Shown here piece by piece: positions 17,309-27,100 of a stretch of 64,000 bases of DNA (position 1 is its first letter; each line of letters starts with the position of its first letter). The position numbers were made by a program, and so were the translations under genes. The notes beneath the pieces are model-generated. The model worked only from the letters and a program-made list of their open reading frames with translations. It was not told the DNA's origin and ran no database searches. Source of the DNA: Nitratidesulfovibrio sp. SRB-5. GTDB taxonomy: Bacteria; Desulfobacterota; Desulfovibrionia; Desulfovibrionales; Desulfovibrionaceae. The stretch is taken from assembly GCF_019931275.1 (NCBI RefSeq), contig NZ_JAIOTY010000001.1:62001-126000 (forward strand), in the 5' to 3' direction.

Positions 17309-18172
17309 CTACTTCCGGAACAGCGCCACCACGCTGGTCAGGTTGGCGTCGCCAAGGCCCTCGTCCATGCCGCGCCGGAACACCGAGCGCGCGGCGGCGA
17401 TGGTGGGCGCGGCATCGGGAGAACCGGCGGCCTCCAGCGCGTAGCCGAAGTCTTTTTCGACCAGCTCGACAGGAAACATCACGGGCGCCTCGCCCGAAAG
17501 CAGCGCGCCAATGGCCCGCTGGGCGTAGGGGCTCCACACCGCCGTGCCGGCGATGATGCCCATGATCTTCTGGGCGTCCGCGCCGTTGCGGCGCAGCATG
17601 CCGATCAGTTCGGCGATGGCGGTCACCTGGACGCCCAGCAGGGCGTTGGTTGCCAGCTTGGTCAGCGCGCCCGTGCCGATTTCACCCGTGTGGTTCACCG
17701 CGCTGCCCATGGCCAGCAGCACCGCTTCGGCCTGCTTGCAGGCGTCCGCGTTGCCGCCCACCAGAAAGATGAGCTGCGCGGCGTCGGCCTGCGGCAGCGA
17801 CCCGGAGACAGGGGTTTCCAGCAGGGTCACGCCTCGGTTGGCCGCCTCCGCGCCCAGCTTCTTGATCCAGTCCACCGACAGGGTGGAGCTGTCCATGGCG
17901 ATGGCGCCGGGCCGCATGCCCGCGAAGGCGCCGGTTTCGGGGTCCAGCCAGACCCCGGCGGATGCCGCGTCGTCGCGCACCATGGCCAGCACGAAGTCCA
18001 CCCCGGCGGCGGCTTCCCTGGGGGTGGCGGCCTGCGTGGCGCCCAGGGCCAGCAGCGGCTCCGCCGCCCTGGCGGTGCGGTTCCAGACGGTGACCTGATG
18101 CCCGGCCTTCAACAGGTTGGCGGCCATGCGCCTGCCCATGGCTCCAAGGCCCAGTATGGCGATATGCGACAT
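17309..18172 (-). CDS. NAD(P)-dependent beta-hydroxyacid dehydrogenase (HIBADH/GarR/GLYR type)
   Basis: 287-residue member of the 6-phosphogluconate-dehydrogenase-like family (hydroxyisobutyrate, tartronate semialdehyde or succinic semialdehyde reductases). Motifs: Rossmann GLGAMGRRMAANLLKAGH (residues 7-24), MDSSTLS, substrate loop ETPVSGSLPQADAAQL (motif PVSGS), and catalytic lysine in GALTKLATNALLG. The dinucleotide-preference strand VTVWNRT (Asn-Arg-Thr) is typical of NADPH-using glyoxylate/succinic-semialdehyde reductases. GGAG lies eight bases before the ATG; the open frame further upstream is not conserved and is excluded. Monocistronic. Substrate not determinable from sequence. Confidence 0.9.
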   Translation of the reverse strand: MSHIAILGLGAMGRRMAANLLKAGHQVTVWNRTARAAEPLLALGATQAATPREAAAGVDFVLAMVRDDAASAGVWLDPETGAFAGMRPGAIAMDSSTLSVDWIKKLGAEAANRGVTLLETPVSGSLPQADAAQLIFLVGGNADACKQAEAVLLAMGSAVNHTGEIGTGALTKLATNALLGVQVTAIAELIGMLRRNGADAQKIMGIIAGTAVWSPYAQRAIGALLSGEAPVMFPVELVEKDFGYALEAAGSPDAAPTIAAARSVFRRGMDEGLGDANLTSVVALFRK

Positions 18173-18365
18173 GATGGTGCTCCTTGCTTGCGATGCTGGT
18201 TGGCTCCCCGATGTGGCCGGAAGTGCCCGGATGTGGCCCGGTGTGAGCCCTGTGCTGGAAGACATGCGCGGACGGGGCTGGCGATGGCGCACACCCGTGC
18301 CGCGCCCGCCGCAGGGGATGGCGCCCTTCGTTCAATATAGGATGCTTGGCGCGCTTTACAATACG

Positions 18366-18422
18366 AAAAGGCGGACCGTGCGACCCGTGCCCGTGCGAAC
18401 GGGGGGGGCGTGCGGTCCGCCT
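18366..18422 (-). terminator. Terminator downstream of the DUF2087 gene
   Basis: AAGGCGGACCG (18369-) pairs with CGGTCCGCCTT (ending 18422) around a GC-rich loop; on the minus strand the stem runs into TTTT. It is the exit of the minus-strand transcript that includes 18554-19333. Between this and the dehydrogenase start at 18172 lie only short GTCGGGTCC-type repeats (near 18500) and no clear promoter. Confidence 0.6.
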
Positions 18423-18553
18423 TGCTTGTGGGGGGCGGGGTGGAGTGCCGCCGTTGGGACGGCAGTGACGGGCATGCCGCCTTTGGCGGCCTGTGTGGCC
18501 CGTCGGGTCCGTCGGGTCCGTGTGGTTCGTGCGCGCCGCGCGGGCAGTGCGCC

Positions 18554-19333
18554 CTATGCCGCCGTCACGCCGCGTCCGATTTGCCGGGTGTGGCCCGCCT
18601 GTCGCGCGAGCCGCTCACGGTCCCGCAGGTGCTGAAGCAGGGCAAGCGCCTCCTGCGGGGGGCGCTGTTCCACGCGGCGGTACTGGCGGCCATCCGGGGT
18701 GCGGGTGGCCATGCCCAGGTCGCACAGCCAGCGGCGCAACAGGGCATGGTCGCCGAAGTGATGGCAGGCGCGCAGGGTGTCGTCCATCCGGGTGCCGGTC
18801 AGTTCCTGTCCGGCGGGCAGGCGCGACCACACCCACCACAGGCAGAGCCGTTGCAGGCTGACCTTGCCGGGCCAGCGGGCCAGCAGCCCGTCCGGGCCGA
18901 AGTGGCGGGCGGCGCGCTCCACGCGGCGCAGGTCCACCGGTTCTTCCGGGGCGGCGGGTTCCGGCGCGGCAAGGCGCTGAAGCCGTTCCTGCGCCGCGAA
19001 CTGGGCGCGATAGTGCTGGAAGTTGCGGTAGCCTACGGCGCGGACCAGCATGTTCAGCAACTGGACATGGCTGATGTGGCCGGGGTCGCGGGGGTTGGTG
19101 CGGCCCGTGCCGTGCGCGCCTGCCGTACGGGGCGCGACCGGTGCATTGCCCGCGCCGGGGGCATTCGCGGGAATGCGCGGGGCATCGCCGGCGGAGCCGC
19201 CGGGGTTGTTCGGCGCTCCGTCGGTCAGGTTGGCCGACTCCGACGGCATGGCGCACGCCGCCAGTTCGCGTTGCAGCGAACGGGCCAGCGCGGATACGTC
19301 CTTGGCGATGAAGGGAAAGCGGGGTCTGGACAT
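18554..19333 (-). CDS. DUF2087-domain protein, function unknown
   Basis: 259 residues. The N-terminal part (RPRFPFIAKDVSALARSLQREL) leads to a 50-residue Ala/Gly/Pro/Asn linker, a segment HISHVQLLNMLVRAVGYRNFQHYRAQ that resembles the glyoxalase-superfamily-like N-terminal domain seen with DUF2087, and then DUF2087 proper (about 145-225: HFGPDGLLARWPGKVSLQRL, TGTRMDDTLRACHHFGDHALLRRWLCDLGMATRTPDGRQYRRVE), which reads as a winged-helix-like fold. These proteins are often annotated as transcriptional regulators without proof. ATG 19333 is preferred (GAGAGG seven bases upstream) over GTG 19336. It lies downstream of adhE across the repeat array at 19580. Confidence 0.75.
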   Translation of the reverse strand: MSRPRFPFIAKDVSALARSLQRELAACAMPSESANLTDGAPNNPGGSAGDAPRIPANAPGAGNAPVAPRTAGAHGTGRTNPRDPGHISHVQLLNMLVRAVGYRNFQHYRAQFAAQERLQRLAAPEPAAPEEPVDLRRVERAARHFGPDGLLARWPGKVSLQRLCLWWVWSRLPAGQELTGTRMDDTLRACHHFGDHALLRRWLCDLGMATRTPDGRQYRRVEQRPPQEALALLQHLRDRERLARQAGHTRQIGRGVTAA

Positions 19334-19579
19334 CACCTATCCTCTCGACGTGCCGATCCGGATGGGGTGTCGATGGTCACTGGCTTTCGACGCGGCACGA
19401 GGCAGGTGCGTGTCGGGATGGAGAGATGGCAGGTTTAGCTTCCCGCAGGGGGACAGTGACGCCTTGGTGAACTGCCGACCGGTTCAGGGTCTACACCGGG
19501 GCGCGGGGTTTTTCAAGCCGGGGGGGGCAGCGCCGCGGGCGGGCCAGCCGGTGAGGTGGGCGCGCCATGCGATACGGGG

Positions 19580-19765
19580 CGGCCCGGCTTTCGGCGGGTC
19601 CGTGTCATTCGAAACGGGGCGGTCCAGCTTTCGGCTGGTCCGTGCCATGCAAAAGGGGGGCGGTCCAGCTTTCGGCTGGCCCGTGCCATGCAAAAGGGGG
19701 GCGGTCCAGCTTTCGGCTGGTCCGTGCCATGCAAAAGGGGGGCGGTCCAGCTTTCGGCTGGTCCG
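19580..19765 (-). repeat. Five-copy 41-bp tandem array of terminator-like hairpins after adhE
   Basis: Copies begin at 19580, 19620, 19661, 19702 and 19743 (period 40, 41, 41, 41). The middle three are almost identical; the first is diverged and the last is cut after the hairpin. Read on the minus strand, i.e. in the adhE transcript, each unit is a hairpin (GGACCAGC, loop CGAAA, GCTGGACC) followed by GCCCCCCTTTTGCATGG, which has the form of a weak rho-independent terminator. The array starts about 35 bases beyond the adhE stop. The rest of the spacer (19337-19579) shows nothing recognisable. Confidence 0.9.
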
Positions 19766-19799
19766 CCCCGTCGGGCATGCATTGCGCCTTGTTCCCCGG

Positions 19800-22490
19800 C
19801 TACCCCGCCTTGGCGGGGGGCAGCGAGGCCAGCGGCGCACCGTAGTACGCCTTCAGGTACAGTTCGCGGATTTCGGCGATCAGCGGGTAGCGCGGGTTGC
19901 CGCCGGTGCACTGGTCGTCGAAGGCCTGTTCGGCCAGCAGGTCCACCCGCTCCAGAAAGTCCGCCTCGGCAATGCCCGCCTCGCGCAGCGAGCCGGGAAC
20001 GTTCAGGTCGGCCTTCAGTTTTTCAATGGCCTGCACCAGCCGGGCCACCTTGCGGTCGCGGTCGTCGCCGCAGCCTTCGGTCAGCCCCAGCATGTCGGCG
20101 ATGCGCGCGTAGCGCCCCTTGACGAAGGGGTAGCGGTACTGCGGCATCAGCCCCTGCTTGGTGGGGGTGTCGGTGGCGTTGTACTCGATGACGTGCGAAA
20201 GCAGCAGCGCGTTGGCAAGGCCGTGCGGCATGTGGAACGCGGCCCCCAGCTTGTGCGCCATGGAATGGCACACCCCCAGGAAGGCGTTGGCGAAGGCCAT
20301 GCCCGCGATGGTGCCCGCATAGTGCATCTTTTCGCGGGCCATCACGTCGCGCGCGCCATCATTGTACGCCCGGCGCAGGTACTTGAAGACCAGCCGGACG
20401 GCCTCCAGCGCGTTGCCGTCGCTGAAGTTGTTGGCATAGGTGGAGGTGAAGGCCTCCACCGCGTGGGTCAGTGCGTCCAGCCCGGAATGGGCGGTAAGCG
20501 TCTTCGGCATGTCCATGACGAATTCCGGGTCAACGATGGCCATGTCCGGCGTCAGTTCGTAGTCGGCAATGGGGTACTTCATGCCCGTGGCGTCGTCGGT
20601 GATGACCGCGAAGGGCGTCACCTCCGACCCGGTGCCCGAGGTGGTGGGCACAGCGACCATCACCGCCTTCTTGCCCAGCGCCGGAAAGGCATGGACCCGC
20701 TTGCGGATGTCCATGAAGCGCAGGGAAATTTCCTCGAACTTCAGGTCCGGCTGCTCGTACATCAGCCACATGATCTTGGCCGCGTCCATGGGCGAGCCGC
20801 CGCCGAGGGCGATGAACATGTCCGGCTGGAAGGCGCGGATGGAATCGAGCGCCGCGTAGGTGCCGGACAGGTCGGGGTCGGGCTTCACGTCGCTGAACAC
20901 CCGGAACTGGATGCCCAGCTTTTCCAGCACGGCGGTCACCTTGCCCACGTGGCCCAGGTCTTCCATGGTGCGGTCGGTAACGATGAAGGCGCGCTTCCTG
21001 TCGCGCATGTCTTCCAGCGCCAGGCGCAGCGCCCCCATCTTGAAGTAGATTTTCGGGGGCACCCGGAACCACAGCATGTTCTCGCGCCGTTCGGCCACGG
21101 TCTTCACGTTCATGAGATGCTTCACCCCGATGTTTTCGCTGACGGAATTGCCCCCCCACGAGCCGCAGCCCAGCGTCAGCGAGGGCGCCAGTTCGAAGTT
21201 GTACACGTCGCCGATGGCGCCCTGCGACGAGGGCATGTTGACCAGGGTGCGCCCGGTGGTCAGCACGTTCTGGAAGTGGACGATGCGCTCGCGGTTGGCC
21301 TCGTCGGTGTACAGCACCGAGGTGTGCCCGGCCCCGCCCAGCTCCACCAGGCGCTGGGCCATGTCCACGGCGGCGGCGAAGTCGGGCGCGCGGTAGAAGC
21401 CCAGCACGGGAGAAAGCTTTTCGTGCGCGAACGGGTCCAGCGGGTCGATGGCGTCGCGTTCCGCAATGAGGATCTTGGTGGTCGGCGGCACGGTGATGCC
21501 CGCCATGGCCGCGATTTCCGCCGCCGATCGGCCCACGATGGCCGCGTTGATCCTGCCGTCGGTGAACACCACGCCCGCAAGGGCCTCTGCCTCTTGCGGC
21601 GAGGCAAAGTGGCAGCCGCGCGCCGCGAATTCGGCCTTCACCGCGTCCGCCGCCGTGTCCTCCACGATCACCGCCTGCTCGGAGGCGCAGATCATCCCGT
21701 TGTCGAAGGTTTTCGACAGGATGATGGAGTTCACCGCCATCTTCACGTTGGCGGTGGCGTCCACCACCACCGGGGTGTTGCCCGCGCCCACGCCGATGGC
21801 GGGCTTGCCCGAGCTGTAGGCGGCATGCACCATGCCCGGCCCGCCGGTGGCCAGTATCAGCGCCACGCCCCGGTGCTGCATGATCTGGCGGGTAAGGTCG
21901 GGCGTGGGCGCTTCCACCCAGCCGATGACCCCGCGCGGCGCGCCAGCGGCCACGGCGGCCTCGTGCACGATGCGCGCGGCCTCCACCGTGGATTTCGCGG
22001 CGCGCGGGTGCGGCGCGAAGATGATGCCGTTGCGCGTCTTCAGCGCCAGCAGCGCCTTGAAGATGGTGGTGGAGGTGGGATTGGTGGTGGGGATGATGCC
22101 CGCGATGACCCCGATGGGCGCGGCCACCTCGCGGTAGCCGTAGGCCGGGTCGTCGCGGATGACCCCGCAGGTCTTTTCGTCCTTGTACTTGCTGTAGATG
22201 TATTCCGAGGCGAAGTGGTTCTTGATCACCTTGTCCTCCAGAATGCCCATGCCCGTTTCCTGCACGGCCATGCGGGCAAGGTGGATGCGCTGGGCCGTGG
22301 CGGCGGCAGCGGCGGCGTGGAAGATGGCGTCCACCTGCTGCTGGGTGAAGTTGGCGAAGGCGCGCTGCGCCTCGTTCACGCGGGTGACGATGTCGTCGAC
22401 TGAGATGCTGTTCGGGGCGATGTCGTTCAGGGAAGTGGCGTCCGGCGTGGCGACCGGTTTCGCGTCCTGTGCGTTGGGCTTCTTGCTCAT
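19800..22490 (-). CDS. adhE: Bifunctional acetaldehyde-CoA / alcohol dehydrogenase (AdhE)
   Basis: Reduces acetyl-CoA to acetaldehyde and then ethanol with NADH (or the reverse when ethanol is the electron donor); forms long spirosomes in other bacteria. 896 residues, full length. N-terminal CoA-acylating aldehyde dehydrogenase (about 30-470) with catalytic Cys about 268 in DNGMICASEQ and the cofactor motif ATGGPGMV; linker; C-terminal iron-dependent alcohol dehydrogenase with GGGSPMDAAKIMW, TTSGTGSEVTPFAV and iron-ligand stretch MAHKLGAAFHMPHG. AAGGAG precedes the ATG. The 500-bp upstream region carries TTGTGA repeats and palindromes that could be redox-regulator sites. Confidence 0.97.
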   Translation of the reverse strand: MSKKPNAQDAKPVATPDATSLNDIAPNSISVDDIVTRVNEAQRAFANFTQQQVDAIFHAAAAAATAQRIHLARMAVQETGMGILEDKVIKNHFASEYIYSKYKDEKTCGVIRDDPAYGYREVAAPIGVIAGIIPTTNPTSTTIFKALLALKTRNGIIFAPHPRAAKSTVEAARIVHEAAVAAGAPRGVIGWVEAPTPDLTRQIMQHRGVALILATGGPGMVHAAYSSGKPAIGVGAGNTPVVVDATANVKMAVNSIILSKTFDNGMICASEQAVIVEDTAADAVKAEFAARGCHFASPQEAEALAGVVFTDGRINAAIVGRSAAEIAAMAGITVPPTTKILIAERDAIDPLDPFAHEKLSPVLGFYRAPDFAAAVDMAQRLVELGGAGHTSVLYTDEANRERIVHFQNVLTTGRTLVNMPSSQGAIGDVYNFELAPSLTLGCGSWGGNSVSENIGVKHLMNVKTVAERRENMLWFRVPPKIYFKMGALRLALEDMRDRKRAFIVTDRTMEDLGHVGKVTAVLEKLGIQFRVFSDVKPDPDLSGTYAALDSIRAFQPDMFIALGGGSPMDAAKIMWLMYEQPDLKFEEISLRFMDIRKRVHAFPALGKKAVMVAVPTTSGTGSEVTPFAVITDDATGMKYPIADYELTPDMAIVDPEFVMDMPKTLTAHSGLDALTHAVEAFTSTYANNFSDGNALEAVRLVFKYLRRAYNDGARDVMAREKMHYAGTIAGMAFANAFLGVCHSMAHKLGAAFHMPHGLANALLLSHVIEYNATDTPTKQGLMPQYRYPFVKGRYARIADMLGLTEGCGDDRDRKVARLVQAIEKLKADLNVPGSLREAGIAEADFLERVDLLAEQAFDDQCTGGNPRYPLIAEIRELYLKAYYGAPLASLPPAKAG

Positions 22491-22989
22491 GGGGGCTCCT
22501 TGCCGACGGGAAGGCGGTGCCTGCCCGGCGGACGGGTTCCGGCGTCCGTTGCGCCGCTTGCGGGTTGCCCGTGGCCGCCGCCGTGTCGGGATGGGCGGAG
22601 GTTGCGTCTATATTTGTGCATGCAACCATTCATGGGCAAGGGCGTCAAGACCGGCATGGTCCGGAATGGGAGCGTGCCGGTGTGGTGGCCTTGCCAGTGA
22701 CGCGCATTGTGATGATTTTGTGAATCTGTCCTGTGGTTGGGTTTTTCTGAATAACACTTCATGAAAATTCAGAGTGATGTGGTGTTGTGTGTAATGGCGG
22801 CGCAGCCCGCTCGGAGTGGGGGAAGCCCTTTGCCCCTCGACGGATGGTCACGGGTTTGGCATGCTATGGGTGTGAATTCACGTTTTCGGCAATAGGCAGG
22901 CGGGGCGCGTGCGCCCGCCTGCGGGATGTCAGCGCTTTCGGGCGGCGGCAGCCCCTCAAATGCGGCAACGGAACAGCCAGGGAGGCCAC
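22491..22989. promoter_or_regulatory. Divergent control region of adhE with palindromes and TTGTGA repeats
   Basis: This AT-richer spacer separates adhE (minus) from the unknown gene at 22990 (plus). Seen directly: TTGTGA at 22707 and TTGTGAA at 22718, eleven bases apart; an inverted repeat TCTGAAT (22746) / ATTCAGA (22767) with a 14-base spacer; and the perfect palindrome GTGAATTCAC at 22872-22881, close to the plus-strand gene. TTGTGAA resembles the Rex half-site (TTGTGAA-N4-TTCACAA), but no full site is present, so no regulator is named. No -35/-10 pair is convincing. Confidence 0.45.
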
Positions 22990-24069
22990 ATGAGCGACCA
23001 TCGGACAGCGCAGCCGGACGTCACGGCGGTTCCGGACGCGGTGGTGCAGTGCCTCCATCCGGACGGCAGTCCGGCAGAGGTGTTGTTGGTGGAACGGGTG
23101 GAGCTGGCCAGCCCGGCGGGCGTGCTGGTGCCCCAGTACGAGCCGGAAGACCCCCGCAGGCAGCGGGTGCAGCCGGTGGAGTTGCACCCCGGCGGCGGGC
23201 TGAAGGCGGTGTCGTTGCAGGAAAAGGCGGTGATCGAAACGCCCGTGGGCCCCATGGCGGCGGAGCGGGTCACCTTTCATCCCGGCGGCCAGCTGCGCCG
23301 GGTGTTTCCGCTGGACGGCAAGATTTCCGCCTACTGGAGCGTGGAGAACGAAACTGCCCTGGCCGGGCCGCAACGCATGGAAACGCCCATCGGCGTGGTC
23401 AGTGCGCGGATAATCTCGGTGCACTTCTTTCCGTCCGGGGCGTTGCGCAGCGTCACCCTGTGGCCCGGCGAGCGGGTGACCATCGCCACCCCGCAGGGAC
23501 CGGCCAGCGTCAGCGTGGGGTTTTCGTTCCACGAATCGGGCGCGCTGCGCTCGTTCGAGCCGGACGCCCCCTTCGAGGCCAGGACACCGGTGGGCACGGT
23601 GCTGGCCTTCGACACCGACCCCGAGGGCGGCATGGCCGCCGACCTGAACTCGTTGCAATTCGACGAGGCAGGCAACGTGACCGCCCTGACCACCGCCACC
23701 GACAAGGTGGTGGTGACCTGCAAGGCCGTGGCGGATGCGGGGCCGGGGGAGGATGGTGGTGGCGGGAATGGCCCGAACACGTCAGACCCGAGCATGTCCG
23801 GCGCGGCCGCCTGGCCCGCCTGCTGTCCGGACTGCGCCCGCTGGGCCGCCGCCACCGGCAGGCAGGTGCGCCAGCCCGGACGCCTGGCCCTTGGCCCCGG
23901 CTTTCGGGAAAGCCTGTGCGGCACCACGCCCACCGACCTCGTGCCGCTGCGCATGGGTTTCACCGCCGATGCCGTGAGTCTGGACGGCCACGCCTTTTCC
24001 CGCGCCGGGCACGGCTTTTCCGTGCTGCGCGGACTCATGCCCGTGGCGCGCACCACCTATTCGTGCTGA
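22990..24069 (+). CDS. Unknown protein with repeated F-HPxGxLRxV beta units
   Basis: 359 residues, not recognised. The protein is built of repeated strand-turn-strand units: ELHPGGGLKAVSL, TFHPGGQLRRVFPL, HFFPSGALRSVTLW, SFHESGALRSFEP and QFDEAGNVTALTT, spaced about 40-50 residues, alternating with TP(V/I/Q)G(P/V) segments. This resembles MORN-like or antitoxin-like beta-repeat proteins. The C-terminal 100 residues carry CCPDCARW and a short ordered tail. No signal peptide or membrane span. AGGGAGG precedes the ATG at 22990; the open frame further upstream is rejected. It is divergent from adhE and convergent with the hybrid kinase gene. Confidence 0.7.
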   Translation: MSDHRTAQPDVTAVPDAVVQCLHPDGSPAEVLLVERVELASPAGVLVPQYEPEDPRRQRVQPVELHPGGGLKAVSLQEKAVIETPVGPMAAERVTFHPGGQLRRVFPLDGKISAYWSVENETALAGPQRMETPIGVVSARIISVHFFPSGALRSVTLWPGERVTIATPQGPASVSVGFSFHESGALRSFEPDAPFEARTPVGTVLAFDTDPEGGMAADLNSLQFDEAGNVTALTTATDKVVVTCKAVADAGPGEDGGGGNGPNTSDPSMSGAAAWPACCPDCARWAAATGRQVRQPGRLALGPGFRESLCGTTPTDLVPLRMGFTADAVSLDGHAFSRAGHGFSVLRGLMPVARTTYSC

Positions 24070-24196
24070 GGGCGAAGGCTCCTGCCTGGGTGCCTGGGGC
24101 AGGAAATGCACGGGCCGAAGTGGAAAACCTTCGCTTTGCCCCGGTTTGTCCCGGTGCGCGTTGCCGCAACCTGCCGTGTGGCGCGTGTTGCGGCGG

Positions 24197-27100
24197 CTAT
24201 TTCGATGAGCCGTGCCGCGCCTGCATGGCGCGCAGGATGGCCTGCCGCAGTCCGCTCATTTCCACGGGTTTCGATACGTAGTCGTCCATGCCCGCTTCCA
24301 GGAAGGATTCGCGGTCGCCCACCATGGCGTGGGCGGTCATGGCCACCACGGGTATGGCCGCGCGGGCGGAGAAGGCCGGGTCTGTGCGGATGGCGCGGGT
24401 GGCCGTCAGCCCGTCCATGACCGGCATCTGCACGTCCATGACCACGCAGTCGAACGCGGCGTGGTGCAGGGCGTCCAGCGCCTGCTGGCCGTCGGTGGCC
24501 AGGGTTACCGTCATGCCCGACTTTTCCAGCATGCGCCGCACGGCAAGCTGGTTCACGGCATCGTCCTCCACCAGCAGCACATGCAGCCCGGCCTGGTATT
24601 CCGGCGGCGCGGCGTTGGCGGGGACCGGTTCCGCCTGCTGCGCGGGCGTTGCGCCGCGCAGCCCGGCATGGTCCTTGCCGGACCGTGCCATGCCCCGGGG
24701 CAGGGCGGAAACATCGGCGTGGCGGGCGGGCATGGCCATCCCGCCGTCACTGCCGCCGGCGTCGTCATGTCCGACTGCCGTGCCGGATTCGTTCGTTCCG
24801 GTGGGGCCGGTGGCGTCCGGCAGGGCGAACGGCCCGCGCGCGGGTGCCCGGTCCGCGCCGTCGGCATCCCACAAGGCGCCAAAGGGCAGCGAGATGAAGA
24901 TGGTGGTGCCTGTCCCCGGCGTGCTTTCCAGCGAAAGTTCGCCGCCCATCAGGGCCACCAGCCGCCGCACGATGGACAGGCCCAGCCCCGCCCCGCCGTG
25001 CCGCCGCACGTGCGAGCCGTCCAGCTGGCTGAACGGCTCGAAAATGCGTTCCAGATGCGATTCCGGAATGCCGATGCCGGTGTCGCGCACCTCCAGCAGC
25101 AGGCGCAGCTGGGCGGGCCGGTGGGCCGGGGTGTTTCCCGCCGGGCCGCCGGTCGCGTCGTCTGCTGCGTTCCCGGCGGTGCGCGCAGCCGGGGGCAGGC
25201 CCAGCGGGGTCAGTTCCACGGTCACCGAGCCCGTATCGGTGAATTTTATGGCGTTGCCCACCAGGTTGAAGGCGATCTGGCGCAGCCGGGCCTCGTCGCC
25301 CACCAGTCGCGCGGGCAGGCGCGGGTCCAGCCGGATGTCCAGTTCCAGTTCCTTTTCGCGCGCGGGCAGCAGAAAGATGTCGCGGATGGACCCGGCCACC
25401 CCTTCCAGCGCGAAGGGCGCGGCGCGCAGGGCCAGCCTGCCCGCTTCCACCCGCGAAAGGTCCAGCACGTCGGACAGCAGCTGGGTAAGCCGCCGGGCCG
25501 AGGTGATGGCGCTGGTCAGGTAGTCCTGCTGCTCGTCGTCCAGGGTGGTGGTGTGCAGCAGTTGCAGCATGCCCAGCGCGCCGTTGAGCGGGGTGCGTAT
25601 TTCGTGGCTCATGTTGGCCAGGAATTCGGACTTGGCCAGGTTGGCGGCTTCCGCCGCGCCCTTTTCGCGCAGCAGGGCGGCTTCCGCTTCCTTGCGCCCG
25701 GTAACGTCCACGGCCATGCGAATCACCGCGCGGCGGCCATCGGGCAGCGAGCCCAGCGGGGCGGAACTGAAGTCCCACACCCTGGCCGAGCCGTCGGCGC
25801 AGGTCACCGGGTGTTCGCCGTCGGCCCTGCGTGCGCCAAGGGCGTACAGCGTGTCGGTATCGCTGGTGGGGTGGCCGGTGCCGCCCGCCGTGGTGCCGCC
25901 CGCCGTGATGCTGCTGGTCTGGTCGGCTGCCCTGCCGGGTGCCTGCCCGCCCTGCCCGCCCTGTCCGTCCAGTCCGTCCTGTTGGCCACCAGGGCCCGCG
26001 TCCGCATCCGCATCGGCCACGTGCACCGGCTCGCCCTGCATGGCCAGTTCTTCCCAGCGGGCCAGGGTGGGCACGTCGCCGGGGGTGTAGCCGGAAAATT
26101 CGCACCAGCTGCGGTTCAGGGCCAGCACGGTGCCGTCCTCGTCGTGGATCATCACCGGCACGGGCGCTTCCTCGATGGCCGCGCGGAACTGCCGCTCGCT
26201 GGCCAGCAACTGGCGGCGCGCCGCGTACTGGGCGCTGACGTCGGTGAACACCAGCACCGCGCCGGTGATTTCGCCCGCCGCGTCGTGGATGGGGGCGGCA
26301 CTGTCCGCGATCTGGTATTCCGCGCCGTCGCGGGCCAGCAGCAGGGTGTCGTTGGTCAGTTCCACCACCTTGCCGGTGCCTACCGCCTGCGCCACCGGGT
26401 CGGGCACGGGGTCACGCGTGCGGCCCGCCACGATGACGAAGACTTCTCCGATGTGCCGCCCTTTGGCGGCGGCAAAGGGCCAGCCGGTCAGCCGCTCGGC
26501 CACCGGGTTCATCAGGGTGATGCGTCCGGCCCGGTCGGTGGCCATCACCGCATCGCCGATGGAGCGCAGGGTGACGGCCAGGTTTTCGCGGCTGGCGCGC
26601 AGGGCTTCCTCGGCCTGGCGGCGGGCGGTGATGTCGGAATGGGTGCCCACGAAGCGCAGCGGCGTGCCGTCTTCCGCCAGGGACATCACCCTGCCGCGGG
26701 CCAGCACCCAGATGTAAGCGCCGTCCTTGCGCCGCATGCGGTATTCCGACTGGTAGGTGTCGGTGGCGCCGGAAAGATGCATGTCCATGTCGGCCTGCAC
26801 CCGCTGCCTGTCGTCGGGGTGGACGCGGCCTTCCCATTCGCGGGGCGAGGTGCCTATCTCGTTTTCTTCGTAGCCCAGCAGCCCCTTCCAGCGGGGGGAC
26901 AGGAACACCTGGCCGGTGCGGATGTTCCAGTCCCACACACCGTCTCCGGGGCCCTCCAGGGCAAACTGCCAGCGCTCTTCGCTGTCCACCAGGGCCATTT
27001 CGGCGGCGCGGCGGCGGTCGGCGGCGATCTTGAACAGCAGGGTAAGCCCGCACAGAAAGATCATCCACAGCACGAAGACCACGCGGGTCAGGCGGCTCTG

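Noticed and set aside
19484-19911. Open frames through the 41-bp repeats with repeats like PKAGPPPFCMAR or RKLDRPPFAWHG
   Set aside because: The 41-bp period is not a multiple of three, so the same DNA reads in all frames; no start site or homology. The hairpin interpretation fits better.
22707-22724. Full Rex operator in front of adhE
   Set aside because: Only the TTGTGAA half is present; no TTCACAA partner at the right distance, so it is kept only as a possible half-site.
22872-22881. CRP/FNR-type site at GTGAATTCAC
   Set aside because: CRP/FNR sites need a six-base centre between TGTGA and TCACA; here the halves are separated by only two bases.
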